Assembly: GCA_036503555.1 (NCBI GenBank)
Contig: DASXWQ010000093.1
Span: forward strand, 17,197-81,196
Length of the DNA: 64,000 nucleotides
Direction of reading: 5' to 3'
Origin: Actinocatenispora sp036503555
GTDB taxonomy: Bacteria; Actinomycetota; Actinomycetes; Mycobacteriales; Micromonosporaceae
The notes beneath the pieces were generated by a model, which saw only the letters and a program-made list of their open reading frames with translations, did not search any database and was not told the origin of the DNA. Every line of letters begins with the position of its first letter. Position 1 is the stretch's first letter. The translations under genes were made by a program, and so were the position numbers. Positions 1-7,013 of the stretch are shown here, piece after piece.

Positions 1-412
1 ACGGCCGGGCCCGGACCTTCGACAACGCCGCCGTGTGGAACACCACCGGCGTCAACAGCACCACCGTCGCGTCCAGGCTCAACACGGCCGTGACGACCGC
101 GGCGACACCGAACACCACCGCCAGCAGCCGGCGCGGCGAGCCACGCGCGGCGGCGCCCGCCAGCGCCCCGGCGTACGCGAAGACGCCCTCGTCGGCGCAC
201 AGCCGGGCGAGAACCAGGATGGCGGCGAGAAACCCGACGGTCGGGGCGAGGAACCCCAGCTCGTGCCAGGCGTCCCCGAGCGGTACGAGACCGGTCAGCA
301 CGACCAGGATGGCCGCCGGAACGGCGGCGACCGCCTCCGGCAGCCGGCGCGGCCGGGCGATCGCGAACGCCAGCACGGCCAGCAACACGGCCACCGCGAC
401 CACCGTCCGCAT
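1..412 (-). CDS. ArsB/SLC13-type membrane permease (5' part, truncated by window edge)
   Basis: The first 137 codons run leftward out of the window from an ATG at 412. The protein begins MRTVVAVAVLLAVLAFAIAR and continues with alternating hydrophobic helices, a PTVGFLAAILVLARLC stretch and LSLDATVVLLTPVVF. This pattern is typical of the arsenite/Na+ (ArsB/NhaD, SLC13) permease superfamily, whose members export oxyanions or take up dicarboxylates across the cytoplasmic membrane. At least four membrane segments are visible. The substrate cannot be told from this fragment and no arsR or arsC lies beside it here. The gene is divergent from the symporter pair starting at 592. No strong ribosome site precedes the ATG, so the exact start is uncertain. 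Confidence 0.75.
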   Translation of the reverse strand, partial: MRTVVAVAVLLAVLAFAIARPRRLPEAVAAVPAAILVVLTGLVPLGDAWHELGFLAPTVGFLAAILVLARLCADEGVFAYAGALAGAAARGSPRRLLAVVFGVAAVVTAVLSLDATVVLLTPVVFHTAALSKVRARP

Positions 413-591
413 GGCGGCAGGCTACGCGAGGTACCGCCGATCACCGGGCGGCGGTCGGCGACTACGTGGCGTCCCTCGCACCGGGCCGATCTTGGGCCTA
501 CTATTCGGCCTGCCCACGTGTGATGGTGGTCATGTGAACCGGTTCGGCACACCCCGGCCGTACCGGCAACGGAATCGAGGAGGCGGTCCCC

Positions 592-852
592 GTGACCGGA
601 CCAGACTCGGACGGCGCTCGCGACGCCGCCGAGAGCGACACCGACGGCGAACCACGCCGCCGCTCCGACCGCAGCTGGTGGAACTGGCTGCTGGTGATCC
701 CCATCGTGATCCCGCTGCTCACCCCGCTCTACAACGCGGACAAGCCCCGGTTCATCGGACTGCCGATGTTCTACTGGCTCCAGATCGCGTTCATCGTGCT
801 CGGCGTCGGCGCCACGACCATCGCGTACCAGGTCGGGAAGAGGAGGCGCTGA
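592..852 (+). CDS. DUF3311 small membrane protein, symporter partner
   Basis: An 86-aa protein with a charged N-terminus (about 28 residues) followed by two hydrophobic helices (WNWLLVIPIVIPLLTPLYN and FYWLQIAFIVLGVGATTIAY) and a basic end. This matches the DUF3311 family, which is encoded directly upstream of sodium:solute symporters and is thought to be an accessory subunit. The GTG at 592 has an AGGAGG-type ribosome site about 8 bases upstream. The stop is three bases before the ATG of the symporter at 856, so the two are almost certainly co-translated. The role as a partner is known family context; its biochemical function is not established. Confidence 0.85.
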   Translation: MTGPDSDGARDAAESDTDGEPRRRSDRSWWNWLLVIPIVIPLLTPLYNADKPRFIGLPMFYWLQIAFIVLGVGATTIAYQVGKRRR

Positions 853-855
853 CCC

Positions 856-2472
856 ATGACGTCCAACCAGATCGTCGAACTGGTGATCTTCATCGTCCTG
901 TTCGTCGCGGTGTCCGGCATCGGCTTCGTGGCGGCGCGCTGGCGACGGCCGGCCGACATGATGCACCTCGACGAGTGGGGCCTCGGCGGGCGCAGCTTCG
1001 GCACCTGGATCACCTGGTTCCTCGTCGGCGGTGACCTTTACACCGCGTACACGTTCGTCGCCGTGCCCGCGCTGGTGTTCGCCTCCGGCGCCCTCGGCTT
1101 CTACGCCGTGCCCTACACGGTGATCGTGTACCCGATGGTCTTCCTGGTGCTGATCCGGCTCTGGTCGGTGTCGCACCGGCACGGGTTCGTCACGCCGGCC
1201 GACTTCGTCCGCGCCCGGTTCGGCTCGCCGACCCTGGCGCTGCTCGTCGCGATCACCGGCATCGTCGCGACCATGCCGTACATCGCGCTCCAGCTCGTCG
1301 GCATCCAGGCCGTCCTGAAGACGATGGGCCTCGGGTCGCACTGGCCGCTGATCATCGCGTTCCTGATCCTCGCCGCGTACACGTACCAGTCGGGGCTGCG
1401 GGCGCCGGCACTGATCGCGTTCGTCAAGGACCTGCTCATCTACGCGGTCATCGTCGTCACGATCATCTACATCCCGTACAAGCTCGGCGGGTTCGGCCAC
1501 ATCTTCGACGTCGCCGGGGCGCACTTCGACAAGCTCAACGCGGCCAACGCCGCCGCGGGCAAGCCGCCGGCCGGCTCGACCATCCTCGGCCCGGCCAACC
1601 AGCTCAACTACGCGACACTCGCGTTCGGCTCCGCGCTCGCGCTGTTCCTGTACCCGCACAGCGTCACCGGCGTCCTCGCGTCCAAGAGCCGCAACGTGGT
1701 CAAGCGCAACATGTCGGCGCTGCCGGCGTACTCGTTCCTGCTCGGGCTGATCGCGCTGCTCGGCTTCATGGCCATCGCGGCCGGCACCACCCCGATCGGC
1801 ACCGACAACAACACGATCGTGCCCCGGCTGTTCGACCAGATGTTCCCGAGCTGGTTCGCCGGCATCGCGTTCGCCGCGATCGGCATCGGCGCGCTCGTAC
1901 CGGCGGCCATCATGTCGATCGCCGCGGCGAACCTGTTCACCCGCAACATCTTCAAGGAGTACCTGAAGCGGGACGCGACGCCCCGGCAGGAGGCGTGGAC
2001 GTCGAAGATCGTGTCGCTGGTGGTGAAGTTCGGTGCGCTGCTGTTCATCATCTTCCTGAACCCGCAGTTCTCCATCGACCTCCAGCTCATCGGCGGCGTG
2101 ATCATCCTGCAGACCCTGCCGTCCGTCGCACTCGGCCTGCTCACCCGGTGGTTCCACCGCTGGGCGCTGGTCGCCGGGTGGGTCGCCGGCATGGCCGCGG
2201 GCGTCTGGATGCTCTACACCATCCCCAACCCGAAGACGCACCACCTGCACTTCGGCGGCTCGGCGTTCTCCGTGTCCAAACTGGGCTTCGACACCCAGTG
2301 GACGATCTACGCCGGCTTCGTCGCCGTCCTGGTGAACGTCGTCGTCGCGGTGATCTTCACGCTCATCTTCAAGGCCGCCAAGGCACCCGACGGTCGGGAC
2401 CTCACCACGAAGCCCGACTACACGGCCGACGAAGGCGACCCGAAGGTCTCCGAGGTACCCGTCCTCGGCTAG
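856..2472 (+). CDS. sodium:solute symporter (SSS family, MctP-like)
   Basis: A 538-aa integral membrane protein with about 13 hydrophobic segments and the family signature region around GGRSFGTWITWFLVGGDLYT near residue 40. Order and length match SSS permeases of the MctP type, which take up monocarboxylates such as lactate, pyruvate or acetate with sodium or protons. The extreme C-terminus is a soluble acidic tail. It follows the DUF3311 gene with a 3-base gap, as usual for this subfamily. The stop codon lies exactly at the left end of an inverted-repeat-bounded element (2472-2688). Monocarboxylate specificity is inferred from the subfamily and not proven. Confidence 0.88.
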   Translation: MTSNQIVELVIFIVLFVAVSGIGFVAARWRRPADMMHLDEWGLGGRSFGTWITWFLVGGDLYTAYTFVAVPALVFASGALGFYAVPYTVIVYPMVFLVLIRLWSVSHRHGFVTPADFVRARFGSPTLALLVAITGIVATMPYIALQLVGIQAVLKTMGLGSHWPLIIAFLILAAYTYQSGLRAPALIAFVKDLLIYAVIVVTIIYIPYKLGGFGHIFDVAGAHFDKLNAANAAAGKPPAGSTILGPANQLNYATLAFGSALALFLYPHSVTGVLASKSRNVVKRNMSALPAYSFLLGLIALLGFMAIAAGTTPIGTDNNTIVPRLFDQMFPSWFAGIAFAAIGIGALVPAAIMSIAAANLFTRNIFKEYLKRDATPRQEAWTSKIVSLVVKFGALLFIIFLNPQFSIDLQLIGGVIILQTLPSVALGLLTRWFHRWALVAGWVAGMAAGVWMLYTIPNPKTHHLHFGGSAFSVSKLGFDTQWTIYAGFVAVLVNVVVAVIFTLIFKAAKAPDGRDLTTKPDYTADEGDPKVSEVPVLG

Positions 2473-2688
2473 GGCCTGATTTGTGGATCTTGGTCGAGCG
2501 AGGCGAGTCCCGTTCGTTCGCTTCGCAAGGCGGAGGTGCGTTCGCATACCCGTGTCGTATGCGACGTGCCGACAACGCGGCGAGCGGCGGCGGTCATGAG
2601 GCCGGCCCGCAGGATGCGGGCTGGTGGCCCTCGTGACTGCCGAGAACGGGGCCACCGCAGCCGGCCTGAAGATCCACAAAACAGGCCC
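2472..2688. repeat. 217-bp element bounded by 20-bp inverted repeats (MITE-like)
   Basis: Bases 2472-2491 (GGGCCTGATTTGTGGATCTT) are repeated in reverse complement at 2669-2688 with one mismatch (19 of 20). The interior has no convincing reading frame but carries a smaller hairpin (CGCATAC/GTATGCG arms). No transposase gene is present and no clear target duplication is seen. The left end touches the stop codon of the symporter. Size, ends and lack of coding sequence suit a non-autonomous miniature transposable element, though a structured 3' processing element cannot be excluded. Confidence 0.55.
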
Positions 2689-2704
2689 CCCGGCGCTCGA
2701 CCGG

Positions 2705-2739
2705 CACCGGTGCCGGGACTCCTCGTCCCGGCACCGGTG
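2705..2739. terminator. 15-bp hairpin upstream of rnpB
   Basis: Perfect stem 2705-2719 with 2725-2739 (CACCGGTGCCGGGAC arms) and loop TCCTC. No T-run follows, as is common for terminators in high-GC actinobacteria. It sits between the symporter/element region and the rnpB promoter and probably insulates rnpB. Confidence 0.6.
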
Positions 2740-2762
2740 ATCTTCGCCGGCGCGGCTCGACG

Positions 2763-2768
2763 TACGAT
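2763..2768 (+). promoter_or_regulatory. -10 box of rnpB promoter
   Basis: TACGAT lies 9 bases before the first base of the RNase P P1 helix (2778), at the right place for a SigA-type -10 element. No good -35 match is visible. Confidence 0.5.
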
Positions 2769-2777
2769 GATGGCGCG

Positions 2778-3191
2778 GCGGACGAGCCGGCCAGGCGGTC
2801 GCGTCGCCGGGGGAGACCCCGGCGCCGAGGAACGTCCGGGCTCCACAGGGCAGGGTGGTTGCTAACGGCAACCCGGGGTGACCCGCGGGACAGTGCCACA
2901 GAAAACAGACCGCCCGACCGCTTCGGCGGCCGGGTAAGGGTGAAACGGTGGTGTAAGAGACCACCAGCGCCCCGGGTGACCGGGGCGGCTCGGTAAACCC
3001 CACCCGGAGCAAGGTCGAGAAGGACGGTCCACGGACCGTTTGCGCAGGCGTTCGAGGGCGGCCCGCCCGAGCCTGCGGGTAGACCGCTCGAGCCCACCGG
3101 CAACGGTGGGCCTAGATGGATGGCCGCCGGCCGGGGCAGTGCCGCAAGGCGCCCCGACCACAGAACCCGGCGTACCGGCCGACTCGTCCGC
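2778..3191 (+). ncRNA. rnpB: RNase P RNA (bacterial class A)
   Basis: The catalytic RNA of ribonuclease P, which removes 5' leaders from tRNA precursors. The P1 helix is perfect: GCGGACGAG at 2778-2786 pairs with CTCGTCCGC at 3183-3191. Universally conserved cores are present in order: GAGGAACGTCCGG with CTCCACAGGGCAG, CCACAGAAAACAGACCGCC, AAGGGTGAAACGGTGGTG, GGTAAACCCCACCCGG, AGATGGATGGCC and ACAGAACCCGGCGTAC. Length of about 414 nt is normal for actinobacteria. It is followed after about 57 bases by the convergent DinB gene. No protein genes overlap it convincingly. Confidence 0.97.
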
Positions 3192-3248
3192 CGCCCACCC
3201 TCCGCTCCCTCGCAACCGAGCGACGCGGAGCCTGACCTCCCGGATGGG

Positions 3249-3755
3249 CTATTCGCCGGTCGCGCCGTCGATGCGTTCGCGGAGGAAGTCGGCGTGGCCG
3301 TTGTGGCGGGCGTACTCCTCGATCATGTGCAGGTAGATCCACCGCAGCGTGTAGTCCTCGCCGGGCATGACGTCGTCGAGGCTGCGTCCGGCCACGGCCG
3401 CGCGGGACCGGGTGACGCTCGCCTGGTAGCTGGCCAGGTCGTCGGCGGCATGGGCGGTGTCGACGTCGTCGCCACCCTCGGTCGATCCGGGTACGTAGTC
3501 CCAGAAGTACAGGTGGTCCGGTTGGCCGTCGTACGCGTGGAACCAGGCCTCGACCCCGGACAGGTGCCGAACGAGGCCGAGCAGCGAGAGCGTCGACGGC
3601 GGTACCGACCGCAGCGCCAGTTGCTCCGGCGTCAGGCCGCCGCATTTCAGCAGCAGTGTCGCGCGCTGGAAGTCGAGGCGGTCGTCGAGCGCGGTCCGCT
3701 CGTCGATCGGGTTGTTCGGCGGCTCGGGTCGCTCGGGCGTGCTCCACGTCGACAT
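3249..3755 (-). CDS. DinB / DUF664 family protein
   Basis: A 168-aa protein starting MSTWSTPERPEPPNN at the ATG at 3755. It has the four-helix-bundle pattern of the DinB superfamily: LLKCGGLTPEQLALRSVPPS, then a LLGLVRHLSGVEAWF helix, and near the C-terminus LRWIYLHMIEEYARHNGHAD. The histidines of LVRHL, HMIEEYARHNGH are placed where the family binds a divalent metal. DUF664 members are usually annotated as mycothiol- or bacillithiol-dependent transferase-like proteins; the substrate here is unknown. It is convergent with rnpB and divergent from the small antitoxin gene at 3886. Confidence 0.85.
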   Translation of the reverse strand: MSTWSTPERPEPPNNPIDERTALDDRLDFQRATLLLKCGGLTPEQLALRSVPPSTLSLLGLVRHLSGVEAWFHAYDGQPDHLYFWDYVPGSTEGGDDVDTAHAADDLASYQASVTRSRAAVAGRSLDDVMPGEDYTLRWIYLHMIEEYARHNGHADFLRERIDGATGE

Positions 3756-3885
3756 TCCGGCGACCCTACGTACATATCGTCCCCCGGGCCAGCGGTTTAG
3801 GGCGGCGGCCACCGATCTGCCGGGCTTCCGCCCGGTCGTCCCCGCGTTGGGGCCGCTCCGTGTGCCGGCCGGTATGACTCCGGGT

Positions 3886-4077
3886 ATGACGCGGTTGACG
3901 ATCACGGTGCCGGACGACCTGGCGGGCCTGATCCGCCAGGCCGGTGGTGACAACGTGTCGGCGTGGGCCCGGCAGCTTCGGGAGGCCCTGCTGCGCGGGG
4001 AGGCGCGGATCGTCGTCGAATACGAGGGCACGCACCGCGACGTCGACTGGGACGCCGAGCGGGAGTCGATGGGGTGA
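3886..4077 (+). CDS. Putative antitoxin of a PemK/MazF-type pair
   Basis: A 63-aa protein, MTRLTITVPDDLAGLIRQAG at its start, then SAWARQLREALLRGEAR and an acidic tail. The N-terminal strand followed by two helices looks like a small DNA-binding antitoxin of ribbon-helix-helix type, and the acidic tail would bind the toxin. An alternative ATG lies at 3874. The stop overlaps the GTG of the next frame (4074), so translation is coupled to the toxin remnant. Assignment rests on small size, fold pattern and the neighbour. Confidence 0.6.
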   Translation: MTRLTITVPDDLAGLIRQAGGDNVSAWARQLREALLRGEARIVVEYEGTHRDVDWDAERESMG

Positions 4078-4372
4078 GGCGCGGGACTGTGGTCGGCCAC
4101 GCCCTGCGGGACCGGCGGTTCGTCGTCGTGTCCTGTCAGGCCGTCACCGACACCGGGACGGTGTTGTCGACGAGATCGCCGACGCGATACCCCGTGGCAC
4201 GCGCGGGATGCCGGCCGTGCCGCTCGGCGCGGACGATCCGGTGCCGGGCGCCGTGTTGGCCTGGCGGATCAACTGCCTGTCGGCCGAGCGGCTCGGCGCC
4301 GCGCTCGGTGACCTGACGGGCGAGACGGTCGAGCGGATGGACATCGCGCTCCGCGCCGTCCTCGACCTGTAG
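4074..4372 (+). pseudogene. PemK/MazF-like toxin, frameshifted
   Basis: Reading from GTG 4074 gives RRGTVVGHALRDRRFVVVSC then QAVTDTGTV. After that the family-like continuation (VVDEIADAIPRGTRG, VPLGADDPVPGAVLAWRIN, then LTGETVERMDIALRAVLDL) lies in a different frame and ends at TAG 4370-4372. One missing base near 4161-4166 would explain it. Joined, the two parts make a protein of about 99 aa with the shape of MazF/PemK endoribonuclease toxins, which cleave mRNA. The antitoxin in front is intact. It is either a disarmed toxin gene or a sequencing error; no slippery run suggests programmed shifting. Confidence 0.65.
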
Positions 4373-4444
4373 TGCCCGAGCGCCCTCCGCGGGCCTGCTT
4401 CGCGGGTTGCATTCGGTACCCGGGTACGGGTCTACCGTCGGAGG

Positions 4445-4780
4445 GTGAGCGAGACGACGGGATCCTGGGTGCCGGACGCGTGCACGTTGCCGACGGCGGA
4501 GCGACCGTTGCGTACGGCGGAGTTCGAGGCGACGGTGGCCACGTCGGCGAGGGCCGTCCACCGGCAGGACGCGACGACGGTACGGGTCGAGCTGGCGCCG
4601 GATGCCGCGGCCGCGGCGCGGGTGGCGGACCTCGCGGTGCGGGAGGGCACGTGCTGCTCGTTCTTCACGTTCACCCTCACCACGTCGGGTGGCGGGCTGC
4701 ACCTGGACATCGCGGTACCCGCCGGGTACGTGCCGGTGCTCGACGCGTTGGCCGCGTCGTTGGCCGGTGGCCGGCGATGA
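4445..4780 (+). CDS. Conserved hypothetical with CC motif, MerR partner
   Basis: A 111-aa soluble protein from a GTG at 4445. It contains cysteines at about residues 13, 70 and 71, the pair lying in REGTCCSFFTFTLTTSGGG. Proteins of this type are found next to MerR-type metal regulators in actinobacteria, but no function is established. Its stop codon overlaps the ATG of the MerR gene (ATGA, 4777-4780), so the two are translationally coupled. The vicinal cysteines in a mixed alpha/beta context suggest a thiol or metal-linked role; this is inference only. Confidence 0.6.
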   Translation: MSETTGSWVPDACTLPTAERPLRTAEFEATVATSARAVHRQDATTVRVELAPDAAAAARVADLAVREGTCCSFFTFTLTTSGGGLHLDIAVPAGYVPVLDALAASLAGGRR

Positions 4781-5175
4781 GCCGGCCGCTCCGGTCCGGC
4801 GAGCTGGCCGCCAGGGCGGGCGTCAACCCGCAAACCCTGCGGTACTACGAGCGGCGCGGCCTCGTCGCCGAACCCGCCCGTACGCTCGGCGGGCATCGCC
4901 TGTACCCGCCGGAGACGGTGCGCCTGCTGCGGGTGATCAAGACGGCGCAGCGGCTCGGGTTCACCCTCGACGAGGTGTCCGCGTTGCTGGCCGCGCGGGG
5001 TCGCCGGGCCGGTCTGCGTACCCGGGCGGAAACGCGACTGGCGGACGTGGAGCGGACGATCGCGGACCTCACCGCCGTACGGGACACGTTGCGCGCAACG
5101 CTCGCCGCCGGGTGCGACGACCTCGTCGCGTGCGCGGCGAGCCCGCGTTGCCCGTTGCCGTTCGGGGACCTCTGA
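4777..5175 (+). CDS. MerR-family transcriptional regulator
   Basis: A 132-aa regulator starting MSRPLRSGELAARAGVNPQT. The N-terminal winged helix (residues 6-75) has LRYYERRGLV, the hallmark of MerR. A coiled-coil dimerisation helix follows (80-112), then a C-terminal cysteine cluster at residues 113, 119 and 125. Mercury-type MerR proteins bind metal through three cysteines, one in the start of the dimerisation helix; that helix cysteine is absent here, so the ligand may differ. It is coupled to the upstream CC protein by ATGA and followed 34 bases later by a YnfA gene. Confidence 0.87.
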   Translation: MSRPLRSGELAARAGVNPQTLRYYERRGLVAEPARTLGGHRLYPPETVRLLRVIKTAQRLGFTLDEVSALLAARGRRAGLRTRAETRLADVERTIADLTAVRDTLRATLAAGCDDLVACAASPRCPLPFGDL

Positions 5176-5209
5176 TCCGCCGACCGGGGCACGGGTAGGT
5201 TCTGCGTAC

Positions 5210-5542
5210 GTGACGGTGGTCCGGTCGTTGGTGCTGTTCGTGCTCGCCGCGCTCGCCGAGATCGGCGGTGCGTGGCTGGTCTGGCAGGGCTGGCGGGAGC
5301 ACCGCGGCGCGCTGTGGATCGCGGGCGGGATCGTCGCGCTCGGCGCGTACGGGTTCGTTGCGACGTTCCAGCCCGACGCGCACTTCGGCCGGATCCTCGC
5401 CGCGTACGGCGGGATCTTCGTCGCCGGCTCCCTTGCGTGGGGCATGGTCGTCGACAGGTTCCATCCGGACCGCTGGGACCTGATCGGTGCCGCCATCTGC
5501 CTCGTCGGCGTCGCCGTGATCATGTACGCGCCGCGCGGCTGA
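5210..5542 (+). CDS. YnfA family (UPF0060) membrane protein
   Basis: A 110-aa protein with four hydrophobic helices. The family signature is present: FVLAALAEIGGAWLVWQGWR, then GRILAAYGGIFVAGSLAW, then RWDLIGAAICLVGVAVIMYAP. Length is typical. YnfA proteins belong to the drug/metabolite transporter fold (SMR-like), and their substrate is not firmly known. It starts with GTG at 5210. Proximity to the MerR gene (34 bases) suggests joint transcription and perhaps MerR control. Confidence 0.9.
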   Translation: MTVVRSLVLFVLAALAEIGGAWLVWQGWREHRGALWIAGGIVALGAYGFVATFQPDAHFGRILAAYGGIFVAGSLAWGMVVDRFHPDRWDLIGAAICLVGVAVIMYAPRG

Positions 5543-5624
5543 CCGCCCGATCGGCGCGTACCGAGTGTCCTGTCGGGCGATGCCCGGCGGCCCCGTTTCG
5601 CGCAAGCGTGGACGGGAGGGCACC

Positions 5625-6035
5625 ATGAGCGAACTCGACGACTTCCTGACCTGGGTGACGACCGAGGAGTACGCGGCGGAGCTGGCGCTGCACCACGGTG
5701 ACGTGGCGCCGCGCCTCGCGATCTGGTCGCACGACGAGCCCGTGACGCTGCTCGGCGCGCTATACACCGCCAGCGGGTGGGAGGACGTCAGCGCCGCGTT
5801 CCGCCGCGTCGCGGACAGCTTCGGCGAAAGCACCGGGTACGAGCGGGACATCGTGGCCGCCACCGTCAGCGGCGACCTCGCCTACACGGTCGCGTACGAA
5901 CGGAGCACCGGGACCATGTTCGGCGAGCCGTACGTGCACACGCTGCGCGTCACGCACGTCTACCGGCGCGAGGACGGCGCCTGGCGCGTCGTCCACCGGC
6001 ACGCCGACACCCCGCCGGCCGCTGCCGCGATCTGA
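5625..6035 (+). CDS. SnoaL-like / NTF2-like fold protein
   Basis: A 136-aa protein beginning MSELDDFLTWVTTEEYAAEL with a GGGAGGG-like ribosome site 5-12 bases upstream. The pattern (acidic start helix, SHDEPVTLLGAL, AAFRRVADSFGEST, then a TLRVTHVYRREDGAWRVVHR strand) is that of the DUF4440/SnoaL branch of the NTF2-like cone fold. These are small enzymes or ligand-binding proteins of varied role. No catalytic assignment is possible from sequence. It stands alone downstream of ynfA. Confidence 0.75.
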   Translation: MSELDDFLTWVTTEEYAAELALHHGDVAPRLAIWSHDEPVTLLGALYTASGWEDVSAAFRRVADSFGESTGYERDIVAATVSGDLAYTVAYERSTGTMFGEPYVHTLRVTHVYRREDGAWRVVHRHADTPPAAAAI

Positions 6036-6054
6036 CCGGTCGCATGCTGGGGCG

Positions 6055-6192
6055 ATGACGACCCGCCCGTCCCAGCTGTCCGGCCTGCCCGAGCGCCACC
6101 TCCCGCTGTACGACCGGGTATGCGCCGTCTGGCTGCACCGCGGGGTCGGCGGCCCGGGGCTTGACGGCAGGTGTCGGGGATCGGAAGGATGA
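6055..6192 (+). other. Short gene remnant or small ORF
   Basis: A 45-codon frame beginning MTTRPSQLSGLPERHLPLYD and continuing RVCAVWLHRGV. The first 30 residues look like real actinobacterial coding sequence, but it runs into low-complexity sequence and stops early. It may be the start of a decayed gene. The rest of 6036-6297 shows no other feature. Confidence 0.25.
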
Positions 6193-6297
6193 GCGCGGCC
6201 CGCCGCTTCGCGGCGACCGTACCCGGGTGACCGGACACACCCATCTTCCGCGAGTGTCGCCTGGGGAGCGCTCGCCATCGCCTCAGCGAGAGGGCCG

Positions 6298-6957
6298 ATG
6301 AAACGCAACATCCATTGGGTACCGCGCGCGGTACTGGTACTGGCGGCGGCGACCGTCGCCGTCGGTGCACCGGCCGCGGCGTACGCGGATCCTCCCGGTG
6401 ACAACGGCACGGTGAAGATCCACGCGGTCGGCACGCCGGTGGACGATCGCCGCAACGAGCCGCACGTGTGCGTCTTCTACCTGGACGCGTTCGGCTTCGA
6501 CGCGGCGCAGGCGGTCGCCTGGCACATCGACCAGCACCCGCCGACCGGCCGTACGCAGGTGAAGGACGGGACGATCACGCTCGCCGACGGCTCCGGCCGT
6601 ACCGACGAGCTGAGCCTTCCGGACGGTCACTACAAGCTGTACTGGAACTTCGCCGGTGAGCACGGCCGGGCGAAGCAGAAGGTGTTCTGGGTGGACTGCG
6701 CGGAAACGTCCGCGTCGCCCACCCCGGGCACCGGCACCAGCACCACGCCCAGTTCGGCGCCGAGCGACAGCACCGCGCCGAGCGCCAGTCCCAGCGGCGG
6801 GGTCGGTGCCGGTTCCCCGGCGCCGTCGCCCAGCCAGGCCGGCAGCGAGCTGCCGGTGACGGGCGCGCCGCTCGGCATCCTCGCCGCCGTGGCCGCCGCG
6901 TTCATCGGGGCCGGCGTCCTGCTGCGGTCCCGCATCACCCGCCTGTTCCGCAGGTGA
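6298..6957 (+). CDS. Sortase-anchored surface protein (LPVTG)
   Basis: A 219-aa secreted protein. Residues 1-30 form a signal peptide (basic MKR, hydrophobic core, AYA cleavage site). A globular region (31-134) with two cysteines is followed by a Ser/Thr/Pro-rich wall-spanning stretch (135-184), an LPVTG sorting motif at 185-189, a hydrophobic helix and a basic tail (SRITRLFRR). Sortase would link it to peptidoglycan. The globular part has no known function that I recognise; WHIDQHPPTGR and the DGHYKLYWNF strand suggest a beta-sandwich. It is convergent with aceB and separated from it by a strong hairpin. Confidence 0.82.
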   Translation: MKRNIHWVPRAVLVLAAATVAVGAPAAAYADPPGDNGTVKIHAVGTPVDDRRNEPHVCVFYLDAFGFDAAQAVAWHIDQHPPTGRTQVKDGTITLADGSGRTDELSLPDGHYKLYWNFAGEHGRAKQKVFWVDCAETSASPTPGTGTSTTPSSAPSDSTAPSASPSGGVGAGSPAPSPSQAGSELPVTGAPLGILAAVAAAFIGAGVLLRSRITRLFRR

Positions 6958-6962
6958 ACCGA

Positions 6963-6997
6963 CGGTGCGCCGGCCGGGTCACCCGGCCGGCGCACCG
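6963..6997. terminator. Bidirectional terminator hairpin
   Basis: A perfect 17-bp inverted repeat (6963-6979 with 6981-6997, arms CGGTGCGCCGGCCGGGT) lies between the convergent ends of the LPVTG protein and malate synthase. It should stop transcription from both sides. Confidence 0.8.
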
Positions 6998-7013
6998 TTG
7001 CCACGCTCGACGG

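Noticed and set aside
295..3012. A 905-codon minus frame over the symporter and rnpB
   Set aside because: It runs through the RNase P RNA and the symporter, with Arg/Asp-rich random composition.
4155..4170. Programmed frameshift in the toxin gene
   Set aside because: No slippery heptamer or downstream structure is evident; loss of one base is simpler.
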